A stretch of DNA of 62,256 bases from Bdellovibrionales bacterium (GCA_015163875.1 JAAOIH010000006.1:1-62256), one strand, 5' to 3'. Positions 51,976-61,100 are shown, numbered from the stretch's first letter. Numbers and translations: made by a program. Notes: generated by a model from the sequence alone, not told the origin.

Positions 51976-53709
51976 ATGCCGATATATTATAGTAAAAAGC
52001 TGTATTTTTGGAATTATTTTTGCTTTTATTTATATATGAAAAAATTTGTATTTGTTTCTATTATTTTATCTTTTATTAATGTGTCTTCTGCTATAGATGA
52101 AAATAACAACCTTGATAAAGCTGGTGGAAGGTTTTTACTTAAACAAGAATGTGGAAGTAACAGAGATTTGGTTGTTGCAAATTATAAAAATAATCAAAAA
52201 TATGAAATTAAATGTAAAGACAATTACTCTTTGTATAACTCTAAATCAGCTAATAAATTTTATAATAAAAAGAAGGCTATAGATGGCAAAAAAATAAAAA
52301 TTTTAAATTTTAATTTATTGTATCCAGGGCAATCTAATACCAGATATAAAAATTATAAACTTATTGCAAACATTATAAACAGGTATGATATTATTTCTGG
52401 GCTAGAACTTTTGGGAAGCACGGGGTCAGATAACAAAATTAATTATAATGTTTTACAAGAAATATCAAAATTAAAATCTTTAAAAAATAGAGTAGACATA
52501 AGTGCACATATTTCAAAAGACCCAAATGCTTTAGAAAGCCTTAAAATTGGCCGCAGCCTTGTTGAACAAAAAATATTAAAATTAATGGCTGTTTATAAAA
52601 AGCCTGGCTATTTAAAACTTTTTGAAGAGCTTAAAAAATTAGACCCATCTTGGAGTTTAATTATTTCAACTAATAATAAAATAGAAAAATCTGGAGGCGT
52701 GCAAGAGCTAGTTGGTTTTTATTTTAAAGCTAAAAAAGTAAAATTGTTTTCTAATCAATATTGTAAAGAAGTTTATGGACGGTCATCAGGAATTCCATAT
52801 GCGTGTACGCCTAAATTTAGTAAAGATTTTTTTGGCATAGATGCAAAATTTGTTTTTTCTAGACTTCCATTTATGGCTAATTTTGAATCTGGTAATTTTG
52901 ATTTTACAATAATTGCCTCTCATGTAGCATTTAGAACTCCTAAAAAAACAGAAACAGTTAATAAAATTTTAAAAACTGCCTTTGGAGTAAATAATATTGC
53001 AGAGTTAAAAGGAACAGGGATAAGAATTGATACTTATTCTAGATTTGCAGAAATTAAACTAACAATGGATTTAATAAAAAAAATGACAAAATCATATAGT
53101 GAAAAAGATATAATTTTTGCTGGAGATTTTAATGTAGAATCACAAAATAAATTTTGGAAAAATCCCTTAATGAGCAAGGGCGTAGATTTAAAATTATTGG
53201 TTAACGAAAAAACCACACTTGCAAAAAAAACTCGCCTAAATAGCGGTGGATCTATAATAGACGATGGATATTCAAAGAATTACGATCACTTTATGATTAA
53301 TCCAAAAATTACTAGCGAGTGTGATACTAAATCTGCAGGTAGGGTTGATTTTATTAATGATGAAAATATTAAAAAAATAATAGATATAGATTATATTATT
53401 CGCAATAAAACACTTGTTGCAGGCTTATTGTATTCTATACATAAAAACGCAAAAGATATTATTTCTAAAAGGACGGCAGAACTAAAAGCTGATTTACGAA
53501 AAGAGAAAAAAATACTCTACAGTCAAATAGTTCCACGCTACACACAAGAAGAAGAAGATTTAATTATTTTTAATTATCACAGAAGAGTATTTGAATCTCA
53601 AATGAATAGCGCTACTTATTATAGAGTGTATGCAGAATTAATTTCTGACCACGCGCCAATTGAAATAAGTTGTTCAACCAATCGCGAAGATGACGATCAA
53701 AAAAAATAA
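51976..53709 (+). CDS. exported DNase I-fold nuclease/phosphatase (EEP family)
   Basis: This protein belongs to the endonuclease/exonuclease/phosphatase family: KILNFNLLYPGQSN, GLELLG (metal Glu), IIASHVAFRT (catalytic His), IIFAGDFNVESQ and the C-terminal ISDHAPIEIS. The signal peptide FVFVSIILSFINVSSA indicates export. I use ATG 51976, which has AAAAAGG five bases upstream, giving 577 residues with 20 extra before the signal; ATG 52036 is possible but lacks a site. In a predator such an enzyme could digest prey nucleic acid (inference). Confidence 0.85.
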   Translation: MPIYYSKKLYFWNYFCFYLYMKKFVFVSIILSFINVSSAIDENNNLDKAGGRFLLKQECGSNRDLVVANYKNNQKYEIKCKDNYSLYNSKSANKFYNKKKAIDGKKIKILNFNLLYPGQSNTRYKNYKLIANIINRYDIISGLELLGSTGSDNKINYNVLQEISKLKSLKNRVDISAHISKDPNALESLKIGRSLVEQKILKLMAVYKKPGYLKLFEELKKLDPSWSLIISTNNKIEKSGGVQELVGFYFKAKKVKLFSNQYCKEVYGRSSGIPYACTPKFSKDFFGIDAKFVFSRLPFMANFESGNFDFTIIASHVAFRTPKKTETVNKILKTAFGVNNIAELKGTGIRIDTYSRFAEIKLTMDLIKKMTKSYSEKDIIFAGDFNVESQNKFWKNPLMSKGVDLKLLVNEKTTLAKKTRLNSGGSIIDDGYSKNYDHFMINPKITSECDTKSAGRVDFINDENIKKIIDIDYIIRNKTLVAGLLYSIHKNAKDIISKRTAELKADLRKEKKILYSQIVPRYTQEEEDLIIFNYHRRVFESQMNSATYYRVYAELISDHAPIEISCSTNREDDDQKK

Positions 53710-53752
53710 AAAAAATAAAATATCAAAAAAAATATCAAAAAAATAAAAGGGT

Positions 53753-53772
53753 GGGGGTGCAAATACACCCCC
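53753..53772 (-). terminator. terminator of rnpB
   Basis: GGGGGTG (53753-53759) and CACCCCC (53766-53772) form a seven-pair G-C-rich stem with a six-base loop. On the reverse strand a T-rich tract follows, as expected for an intrinsic terminator after rnpB. Confidence 0.85.
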
Positions 53773-53781
53773 TTATGGAAA

Positions 53782-54139
53782 GGGATAAATAGTAAGCCGG
53801 ATTTTGTTATATTTTAAGCCCATACACTTAAAAGTGCTCTGCCATTCATCTAGGAAAGCCATTACTGACTTTCTCTTGCAGTCTACCCGAAGATTTTGTG
53901 CTAGTTACACTCAAGCATCTTCCTATTTGACCTTGCTACACACAGAGTTTAGCTGTTTTCACTCTGGCCACTTTTTAAAAGGAATTTCACCTTATAAATA
54001 CAAACGCGCCAGACATTCTTTCTGTTCCACTTGTCCTCACCTTTAGGTGGAAGGCCGTTAGCCTTTGTGTTACTATTTGTAGTCCGGACTTTCCTCTCAT
54101 TACTTTAAAAAAAGAAAAGAGCGACAGATTTTTTATCCC
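53782..54139 (-). ncRNA. rnpB: RNase P RNA
   Basis: The reverse strand contains the universal rnpB elements in order: GAGGAAAGTCCGGACT near the 5' end (54084-54101 region), the ACAGAAAG block, CAAGGTCAAATAGG, the CCTAGATGAATGGCAG 3' core and AAAATCCGGCTTA. The ends GGGATAAA (54139-54132) and TTTATCCC (53789-53782) pair as helix P1, which fixes the limits at about 358 bases. It is the catalytic RNA that matures tRNA 5' ends. The layout is type A. Confidence 0.95.
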
Positions 54140-54146
54140 AAGACAT

Positions 54147-54174
54147 TAAGTACCACACTTTTATGTCTTTGCAA
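54147..54174 (-). promoter_or_regulatory. promoter of rnpB
   Basis: On the reverse strand TTGCAA (54174-54169), 16 bases, then TACTTA (54152-54147) with an extended -10 TGG. The predicted start is near 54140, exactly the first base of helix P1. Confidence 0.55.
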
Positions 54175-54175
54175 T

Positions 54176-54799
54176 TTATTTAATATTAAATTCAAATGGA
54201 TTATCTATTTTTATAGAAAATTTTTGTGATGATCTAGATTTTTTAGAGAAAAAATTAATTTCTGCAATTGACCAATCAGAACTCATACTTAAAAATAATG
54301 AATTTTTTAAATAAATTTTATCATTTTTAAAATTATTTGAAGATGCTTTTTTTATTTTATCCACTGGTAAGTTAATTGGATTTATAAAATTAATATTTTT
54401 AGATACATTACACAATGCAGTTAACTTCATTTCTAGTGGTTCTCCGTTTATGCTTATGTCAGCTGACTGTAATGTTAATTGTAGGTGCGAATAATTTGCA
54501 CATACTAAATTATCAACAGATTTGTCTGTGCTTATATGGCCTAAATAAATTTGTATAATATTTTTTTTTTCTACTATGTATGCTCTGGATGTAATATTTT
54601 GCTTTTCAAACACCTCTGGATAAATTGCAACTACATTTGATAAATCAAGTTTTGAGCTTATAGATGCTAATTGTCTGTTTAAATTTTTTGGATTATTGTA
54701 AACTACTCCGTTCCAAGATTTGTAACCTTGAAAAAAACTAAATACCCATAATCCAATTACAGTTGTAATTCCAAAAATTGGTTTAATCCATTTTCCCAT
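54176..54799 (-). CDS. membrane-anchored protein of unknown function
   Basis: This 207-residue protein has one N-terminal membrane segment (about 7-24) and a periplasmic-like part with NRQLASISSKLDLSNVVAIYPEVFEKQ and alternating strands (SHLQLTLQSADISING). No family is recognised. It is 56 bases downstream of pepA on the same strand and immediately upstream of rnpB. Confidence 0.65.
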   Translation of the reverse strand: MGKWIKPIFGITTVIGLWVFSFFQGYKSWNGVVYNNPKNLNRQLASISSKLDLSNVVAIYPEVFEKQNITSRAYIVEKKNIIQIYLGHISTDKSVDNLVCANYSHLQLTLQSADISINGEPLEMKLTALCNVSKNINFINPINLPVDKIKKASSNNFKNDKIYLKNSLFLSMSSDWSIAEINFFSKKSRSSQKFSIKIDNPFEFNIK

Positions 54800-54855
54800 G
54801 ATAAACTTTTCGGCATTTTTAATAAAATACTTACTTAAATAAAAATAAAAATATT

Positions 54856-56343
54856 TTATTTTTGTGCTAACTCAACAAAAGTCCTAACCATGCAACCTGT
54901 TGCAGCTTTTGCTGGTGAGTATTTTACACGATTTCCAGAATTCCAAGCTGTTCCTGCAATATCAAAATGCGCCCATGGAATTTTTTTATCTACAAAGTTA
55001 GATAAAAAAGCCGCGGCAGTAGAACTTCCTGCACCTCTAGATGATGATATGTTTGCTAAATCTGCAAATTGCCCCTTCATGTCTTGTTTATGAAAATTAT
55101 CTAAAGGTAAATGCCAAACTTTTTCGCCAGCAATTTTTGCAGAAGCTTGAATATTGTTTACAACTTTTTTATCGTTACTAAAAATTCCGGTGTAAATGTT
55201 TCCCAAAGCTACAAGCACTGCACCCGTTAAAGTTGCAACATCATAAATTGCTTTTGGATTTAATGTGCAAGCATAATCTAAAGCATCCATTAAAATTAAT
55301 CTACCCTCTGCATCTGTGTTTAAAACTTCTACTGTTTTTCCAGATCTTGAAGTAATAATATCTCCAGGCTTTATGGCATCACGACTTATTAAATTTTCAG
55401 AACTTGGAACTAGCCCAATAACATTTACTTTTAAATTTAATTTTGCAATAGCTAGCATTGCCCCAATTACATTTGCACCTCCGCACATATCGTACTTCAT
55501 GTCTTGCATTCCTGCAGAGGGTTTAATAGAAATTCCACCTGCATCAAATGTTAAGCCTTTGCCTACAAATACAGATGGCTTTTTACTTTTTGCAGCGCCA
55601 TTATATTGCATAATAATAAATCTAGGGTCTTGAGAGCTTCCTTGTGAAACTGCTAACAAGCCGCCCATTTTTTCTTTTTTTATGCGAGGCTTATCCCATA
55701 TAGAAACTTTTAACTTAGTATTTTTTGCGGCCTTAACAACTTCGTTTGCAAGTATGCTTGGAGTCATGTGATTTCCAGGCTGGTCTCCTAAATATTTTGA
55801 AAAATTAATAGAGCTAGATAAAATATTTGCAGTACTTATTGCTTTAATTAATACTTTATTTTGAGTGGCCTTTGTATTTGTAATATTTAAATAAATATTT
55901 TTAAATTGATCTTGTTTTTCTTTATGCATTAAGGGGCTGTAAGACATTAAGCCCCAGGCCTCTATAAAAGCTGTTAGCTGATTTTTATAATTTTTATTTA
56001 AAGTAATAAAATTGTTTAAATGTATATTTGCAGAATATATTTTTTGTGATCTTAAAATTTTAAAACTATCTGCTGCCATGTCTCTGTAATTATTTGGCAA
56101 TGCAGCAGCCTCTTGTACTAATAATAAATTATCGGCATCTTTTATTTCTGGTAAAAATAAATTAGCGTTGGCTAAAAAAAAGTTATTTAGCTGACACTCT
56201 TTATATTTTTTTATTTTATTTAATTCTTTTTCTAGTAATTTAAAGCCAGGTATTTTTATACCAGTTTTTGTTTTTTTATAAAATAAAATAAGACTAGAAT
56301 TTTTTACAACAGTACTAGATTTAGTAATAAGTTCTTTTGACAT
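54856..56343 (-). CDS. pepA: cytosol leucyl aminopeptidase (M17)
   Basis: This 495-residue M17 aminopeptidase has GKGLTFDAGGISIKPSAGM, the metal Asp in KYDMCGGANVIGAM and the signature NTDAEGRLIL, with ADLANISSSRGAGSSTAAAFL near the C-terminus. It removes N-terminal residues using two metals as a hexamer. AGGGG precedes ATG 56343. Some M17 proteins also bind DNA. A perfect 13-base inverted repeat lies just upstream. Confidence 0.95.
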   Translation of the reverse strand: MSKELITKSSTVVKNSSLILFYKKTKTGIKIPGFKLLEKELNKIKKYKECQLNNFFLANANLFLPEIKDADNLLLVQEAAALPNNYRDMAADSFKILRSQKIYSANIHLNNFITLNKNYKNQLTAFIEAWGLMSYSPLMHKEKQDQFKNIYLNITNTKATQNKVLIKAISTANILSSSINFSKYLGDQPGNHMTPSILANEVVKAAKNTKLKVSIWDKPRIKKEKMGGLLAVSQGSSQDPRFIIMQYNGAAKSKKPSVFVGKGLTFDAGGISIKPSAGMQDMKYDMCGGANVIGAMLAIAKLNLKVNVIGLVPSSENLISRDAIKPGDIITSRSGKTVEVLNTDAEGRLILMDALDYACTLNPKAIYDVATLTGAVLVALGNIYTGIFSNDKKVVNNIQASAKIAGEKVWHLPLDNFHKQDMKGQFADLANISSSRGAGSSTAAAFLSNFVDKKIPWAHFDIAGTAWNSGNRVKYSPAKAATGCMVRTFVELAQK

Positions 56344-56375
56344 CGATTAACCCCTTGTAGCTTTATATAGCTGTA

Positions 56376-56405
56376 TTTGACTAGTATATTTTTATACTAG
56401 TCAAA
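56376..56405. promoter_or_regulatory. 13-base inverted repeat upstream of pepA
   Basis: TTTGACTAGTATA (56376-56388) and TATACTAGTCAAA (56393-56405) are perfect complements around four T. There is no T run after it on either strand, so an operator is more likely than a terminator. Its GACTAGT core recurs in the palindromes at 13340 and 13423. Confidence 0.5.
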
Positions 56406-56446
56406 TTAAAGGGGAAGTTGTTTTTGAGCAAGAAAAAAGTTTTTTA

Positions 56447-57004
56447 TTAGTATCCGATATATATGTTGCCTAATCTTCTTTTAAAGCAATTAGCTGATTT
56501 TTTCCAAGTTCTTTTGTCGTCACACTTTCTTATTGCCTTAGAAAGATCGCGATTCATTTCTCTTAGAGTGTTTTCAACTCTACTAGAATAATATCTGTTA
56601 TCTAATGTGTGATTTATATCAGATCTAATTGATCTAGAGCTATGTAAAAAACATAAAGCTTCTTTTTTCCAGCTAGATCTAGTTGGGCAAACTCTTTCTA
56701 CTCTTCTAATAGTTTGAAGAGCATTTGCAGCATAATTATATCCATCGTATCTGCGATTGCGTTTATGACTGTCGCCCCTTCTTCTGTGGCGGTCGCCCCT
56801 TCGATGATGCCCGTCTCTTTCGTGTTCGCGGCGATGAGCCCTGTCTTCTTCTTTCCGTAATTTTTTTCGAGCCTCTTTTCTTAATTTGTCTTTTACAGCA
56901 TCTTTTAGCCAACCAGCTTTTGCAGTAGGCACATGGGCTGTGCTAATAATAAATAAGCTAAAAATACTTATTAGCATAATTGATTTTACAGTTGATTTTA
57001 TCAT
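56447..57004 (-). CDS. exported basic protein with duplicated Cys-Trp-Lys motif
   Basis: This 185-residue protein has a signal peptide ending HVPTAKAG and an Arg/His/Lys-rich region (about 38-85, RREHERDGHHRRGDRHRRRG) that could bind metal or nucleic acid. Two units of the form C-x5-WKK-x-A-x-CF occur at 106-119 and 161-174; each pair of Cys may form a disulfide. No family is recognised. AAGGAG precedes ATG 57004. Confidence 0.65.
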   Translation of the reverse strand: MIKSTVKSIMLISIFSLFIISTAHVPTAKAGWLKDAVKDKLRKEARKKLRKEEDRAHRREHERDGHHRRGDRHRRRGDSHKRNRRYDGYNYAANALQTIRRVERVCPTRSSWKKEALCFLHSSRSIRSDINHTLDNRYYSSRVENTLREMNRDLSKAIRKCDDKRTWKKSANCFKRRLGNIYIGY

Positions 57005-57255
57005 ATTGGCTCCTTTGTGTTTTTGTTTTTTTTATTTAGTTATGGTCGTTTTAGATGCAAAAATTTTAAGTTAAATCATAAACCACAAGCCAAACAAAAC
57101 CTTATATGTAAATATCAACAGCCCAGACCTTTGTCATATCAAATTTTAGATATAATGCCAAAATTCTTAAAAATTTCCATTTTTGTAGTTTTTGACGCTA
57201 TGCACATTAGCAAAACTTATTGGAGCAATAATTATTAAAAACAAATATATAATAT
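57005..57255. other. 251-base intergenic region
   Basis: The region between two reverse-strand genes holds, at its low-coordinate end, a possible promoter for the 56447 gene (TTGCAT, 16 bases, TAAATA on the reverse strand). I see no RNA motif, no clear terminator for the 57256 gene and no convincing ORF. Confidence 0.35.
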
Positions 57256-58488
57256 TTATCTTAGCCCAACAGTCTTTATGGTTATTTTTTTGTTAAGGTT
57301 AAGCTTGGTGTTGTTGTATGTAATAGTGGAAAGATTTCCTATTATTGATGAAAGTTCTAAATTTATTCTTTTTACAAGCTCTCTTATTCTGTGATGGTAA
57401 CTGTTATTATATTCTGCTCCATAAATTTTTTTAACAAACTGTTCTTTAGAGCAAGTATTTTCTTTACATAGTAATTTTATAGATAAAAAAATTAATTTTT
57501 TACTGTGCAATGAAATTTTATTTTGTTCGTTGGCAATAGTTTTTTTGTGCAGATCTAAATATAAAGTTTGTTGACCGATTATTAGTTCCCATTTTTTTAA
57601 ATACATAAGTCGCGCTGGTGTTGGCAGTCCATCTATCAGTAGTTGTAATTTAGTTTTTATTTCTAAATTTTTTGGATTTTTATTAATTTCTAAAGCGAGG
57701 ATTTGTAAAAAATTAGCAAGGCTTAATTGTTTTTCTAGTTCTATTGTGTCTATTAAACTAAGCTGTGAAGAGTGGTAATTTTTTAAATATTTTTCAAAAT
57801 TAGAAGTAGGATTAGATTTTTGCACCCAATCTTGCAATAGGCTCATGTTTTCATCTTCTTTTTTTATTAAGGCTAATTCATATAAATCATATAAAATAAG
57901 ATGAAAATCAGATTGTCGGTGCTTTTCTTTTTTGATTATCTCCAATCTTTTAATTGCACTACTAAATCCAATTAAAGAAGCCTCTACTAAAATAAGATTG
58001 TGATCTATTTCTGCAGAGGTGTTGTAATTTTCTTTTTGTAAGGTGTTAATTGTTTCTGTATATAAAGGTGCAATTATTTTTCTGCTTTGATTTAAAAAAA
58101 CTCTGCATCTAGCTAAAGAACTTAAAATTAATGGAGAGGGGTTTAGATTTTTAGCTTTTTCATAAAACTCTAATGCCATATTTGGTTGAGCCAATTCTTC
58201 ATAAAAGTTTCCTAACTTTATTATAGTATGAAGTATGCTGATTTCAGATAGTGATTGCTCTGCTTTTATAAACTCTTTAATTAAAGTGCTAATACTATTC
58301 TTCCACCGACTAAACTCATTTGTCATATAATAGCAGCTTGATAAATCACATAAAAGCCCAACATGTGGGCCGAAGTCTTTAACGGCCGACTCCATAATAG
58401 AGATGGCTTTATGAAAGTCATCTTTTTGGATATACTTTTGAGCCTGTTGATGGGCTTGTTTTCTAAGAATGGCATTAGAGTTATTCAT
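57256..58488 (-). CDS. TPR protein with a C-terminal winged-helix-like domain
   Basis: This 410-residue cytoplasmic protein has TPR-like helical repeats through about residue 325 (HQQAQKYIQKDDFHKAISIMESAV; KLGNFYEELAQPNMALEFYEKAKNLNPS). Its last 75 residues (about 330-405) resemble an OmpR/SARP-type winged helix: SLHSKKLIFLSIKLL ... TCSKEQFVKKIYGAEYNNSYHHRIRELVKRINLEL ... NTKLNLN. The reverse of SARP order, this suggests a TPR-sensing DNA-binding regulator. It lies five bases after the exported 58494 protein in one operon. The domain call is an inference. Confidence 0.65.
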   Translation of the reverse strand: MNNSNAILRKQAHQQAQKYIQKDDFHKAISIMESAVKDFGPHVGLLCDLSSCYYMTNEFSRWKNSISTLIKEFIKAEQSLSEISILHTIIKLGNFYEELAQPNMALEFYEKAKNLNPSPLILSSLARCRVFLNQSRKIIAPLYTETINTLQKENYNTSAEIDHNLILVEASLIGFSSAIKRLEIIKKEKHRQSDFHLILYDLYELALIKKEDENMSLLQDWVQKSNPTSNFEKYLKNYHSSQLSLIDTIELEKQLSLANFLQILALEINKNPKNLEIKTKLQLLIDGLPTPARLMYLKKWELIIGQQTLYLDLHKKTIANEQNKISLHSKKLIFLSIKLLCKENTCSKEQFVKKIYGAEYNNSYHHRIRELVKRINLELSSIIGNLSTITYNNTKLNLNKKITIKTVGLR

Positions 58489-58493
58489 TTGTT

Positions 58494-59753
58494 TTACCAG
58501 AGCAAAAAGTTAAATTCTTCTTTTGTGTTTTTAGAGTTTTTAATTTTTTTTACTATATCATCTCCCCATGTACCGCCTATTCTAGGGCGTGGTCCAAAAT
58601 TTCTATGTTGAATTAAAGGGTAACCTAAAAGAGGTTTAGAAAAATATTGGCATAATGATACAGTTTTGTTTGTAGCTAGTTCTAAAATAGATGTAGTTTT
58701 TAATATTTTTAGTGCTTGTCTGATATTTAAGGCTGCATGGTGAGGGTTTTTGTTTTTAATATATTCTTTTATAAAGGACGAACTTTTTTGTGCCAGTGTT
58801 AGTATTTTTAGTAATTCAATAGGATCTTTTTTATAAAGTTTTTGATCTTCATCTGGCATAAGAGATTTGTCTATGTATGATGGCACAAGATAGTAATAAA
58901 ATAATAAGTGAGTTTGGAACAATGGAGCCAGCTGAAGTATGGATGGCAAAAGCTCTTCTAAATTTTTTATACATTTTGTATTTGATGATGATGGCCATGG
59001 AGTTAAAACATTTTGTTTTGGATATAATTCTTGCAAGATAAGCCGCTCCACTTGGAAAGATCGAGTTGCAGTTAATAGCATTTTTATCACAGGGTGATTA
59101 AGGGCAGAATATATCTCTATATAGTTTTTACTAGTAAATTGAATCTTTTTATTAAAATAAATTTCAAAAGATTTAGAAATAAACTCAGCTTTCATGTCTA
59201 AAGAAATAGCAATTTCGTGCAAGTATTTTTTTAAAAAATTTTCTTTAGTAAAAGTTTGAGGGGTAAATAACAAAACACTTTTTTGCACCATGTCTGTCCA
59301 GCCTCCTAAAGGATAGCTGTAGTCTTTAATAATACTTATAATAAATTGTCTTTGTGGAATTCTTTTATTAATAAAGTATTTTTTGTTAACTTTGCAATTC
59401 AAGACTAATTGATTTGCCATTTTTGTGCTAATAGCAAAAACTATTTGTAATTGCTGGGCACTGCCTCCAGATAATTGGCAAAATGTTTTTTTTAGAGGGG
59501 TATTAAAAATTTTTAAAGCAGTTTCGTCAATTAAGCTTTGTATTTTTGAGCTATTTTTTTGTGTTAAAAGTTTAAATTGGCCAGAAAGGTAGTATAAAGC
59601 ACTGTTATTTAGCCTATGAGTAGTTTTTGATTTATATTGCCATTTTTGCTCTGCAAATATTTCTGTATATAAATTAGAAACAGATGCATTTTGCGCCTGT
59701 GCCAAACACTGTATTGACATTAAAAAGGATATAACAAGTATTTTTAAGTACAT
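58494..59753 (-). CDS. exported protein of unknown function
   Basis: This 419-residue protein has a signal peptide YLKILVISFLMSIQCLAQAQ. The mature part is helical and ends in RNFGPRPRIGGTWGDDIVKKIKN, a Gly/Arg/Pro-rich segment that could be a conserved patch. No family is recognised. It is co-transcribed with the TPR/winged-helix gene, so the pair may act together. ATG 59753 has no ribosome binding site and sits on the predicted transcription start. Confidence 0.65.
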   Translation of the reverse strand: MYLKILVISFLMSIQCLAQAQNASVSNLYTEIFAEQKWQYKSKTTHRLNNSALYYLSGQFKLLTQKNSSKIQSLIDETALKIFNTPLKKTFCQLSGGSAQQLQIVFAISTKMANQLVLNCKVNKKYFINKRIPQRQFIISIIKDYSYPLGGWTDMVQKSVLLFTPQTFTKENFLKKYLHEIAISLDMKAEFISKSFEIYFNKKIQFTSKNYIEIYSALNHPVIKMLLTATRSFQVERLILQELYPKQNVLTPWPSSSNTKCIKNLEELLPSILQLAPLFQTHLLFYYYLVPSYIDKSLMPDEDQKLYKKDPIELLKILTLAQKSSSFIKEYIKNKNPHHAALNIRQALKILKTTSILELATNKTVSLCQYFSKPLLGYPLIQHRNFGPRPRIGGTWGDDIVKKIKNSKNTKEEFNFLLW

Positions 59754-59760
59754 AGCATAG

Positions 59761-59790
59761 CTTATATTACAAGTTAATGCTGTTAGTCAA
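59761..59790 (-). promoter_or_regulatory. promoter of the 59753/58488 operon
   Basis: On the reverse strand TTGACT (59790-59785), 18 bases, then TATAAG (59766-59761). The predicted start is about 59754, next to the ATG at 59753. Confidence 0.55.
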
Positions 59791-59947
59791 AAATATTTCA
59801 AATAAAAAAATTGAACCATGTAAAAAATACTCGATTTATATATTCCGAGATATTTCATGAAAAGCGCAAGTCCTGCGTGTATTTATTTTTTCATAGCATA
59901 GAAAGGCTCTTGTAAATTACAAACCTAAGCTAACAAAGGAGAGTAGA

Positions 59948-61048
59948 ATGAAAAAGAAAATAATAATCAGCTTACTGACATCATTATTAATGTTACCAAC
60001 AGCTTTCGGATTTGGAGGATATGATGATGATGAAAATGGCTCTTGGGAATCAGAAAGTGAGCCATCAATAGTTGCATACAATAAAAAAGTAAACAAAAAA
60101 GTAAAGAAAAAAGTAATAAAAGTAGAAATAAGCCCTATAGATCAAAAATTAGCTAAATCTTTGGCAGGCGTTTTTGATAAATCAAAAAAAGACTTGAGCG
60201 TGGTGGAAAAGCTTTTATCGGAAAAGAAATATTCTGAAGCTTTAAGTAGATCTAAGGATCTGCTTGATCAGATTAAATTCAAAACTGGGATTAATCCAAA
60301 GGTTAAGTTTCGTGAAAAAATAATAGTTAATGGTATTTTTACACCAGGGAAAAAAAATGAACTTAAGATAAAATTTGACTCTTTATTTTATGAGCAAAAG
60401 GAAAACTTAGCAAGAGCAGTGCTTAATTATCGCGGTGGACTTTATTTAGATTTATTAAATTTATATAAACGAACACAGCTTATATATATGAAATCTTTTT
60501 ATTATCAAATTAAAAAAGTAAATGACTTAAGATTAGCAGATATAGAAAAATTAAAAATAGACATTTTATTGGTTCATTCTATTCCTATTTTGATAAAAGA
60601 TAAGAATTTAAGATCAACATTCCTTTTATTTGACAGTGATGTTTCTGATAGTGATCAGCAATATTTTTTTAATAGAGAGCTTGTTGACCTAGCTTTATCT
60701 ATTAAAGAATTAAACTTTACTGATGAGACTTTTGCAGCTGCATTAGTAACAGCAAAAAACAACGCTTTAAAGAAGCATTGGAACTCTTTGCCTGAGGAAC
60801 CTTTAAGTTCTTTTGAAATAGAGGAAGAGAAAAGAAAAGATATAGATATTTTTAATGATTATAAAAATTGTAGACATGCAGCAGAAAAGCACTCTTCTTC
60901 ATATCTTAAAGCAATGGATAGCCTTGTCTGTGTTCATGAATACAAAAATGTTTTAAATTTACCATACTCAGAGTGTGAAAGTGCAGCAAACTTGCATGAT
61001 AATTCATATGCGCAAGCAACGGATGCATTAGAATGTCACAATAAATAG
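59948..61048 (+). CDS. exported protein with two C-terminal Cys-bounded repeats
   Basis: This 366-residue protein has a signal peptide (KKKIIISLLTSLLMLPTAFGFG), an acidic Asp/Glu patch and a Lys/Val-rich stretch. At the C-terminus are two 21-residue units C-x2-AA-x2-H-x2-SY-x2-A-x-D-x-L-x-C (308-328 and 343-363). Each is probably a helix-turn closed by a disulfide. No family is recognised. An AAAGGAGA site precedes ATG 59948; the same leader recurs before the 62103 gene. Confidence 0.65.
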   Translation: MKKKIIISLLTSLLMLPTAFGFGGYDDDENGSWESESEPSIVAYNKKVNKKVKKKVIKVEISPIDQKLAKSLAGVFDKSKKDLSVVEKLLSEKKYSEALSRSKDLLDQIKFKTGINPKVKFREKIIVNGIFTPGKKNELKIKFDSLFYEQKENLARAVLNYRGGLYLDLLNLYKRTQLIYMKSFYYQIKKVNDLRLADIEKLKIDILLVHSIPILIKDKNLRSTFLLFDSDVSDSDQQYFFNRELVDLALSIKELNFTDETFAAALVTAKNNALKKHWNSLPEEPLSSFEIEEEKRKDIDIFNDYKNCRHAAEKHSSSYLKAMDSLVCVHEYKNVLNLPYSECESAANLHDNSYAQATDALECHNK

Positions 61049-61100
61049 TATAAAAAAAAATAAAACAAAAAATATATAAAATAAAATAAGGATAAATAAA

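Noticed and set aside
53804-54046. 80-residue ORF on the + strand
   Set aside because: It lies inside rnpB, whose universal motifs and P1 pairing explain the sequence.
55316-55633. 105-residue ORF opposite pepA
   Set aside because: It is antisense to the M17 active-site region and shows no own features.
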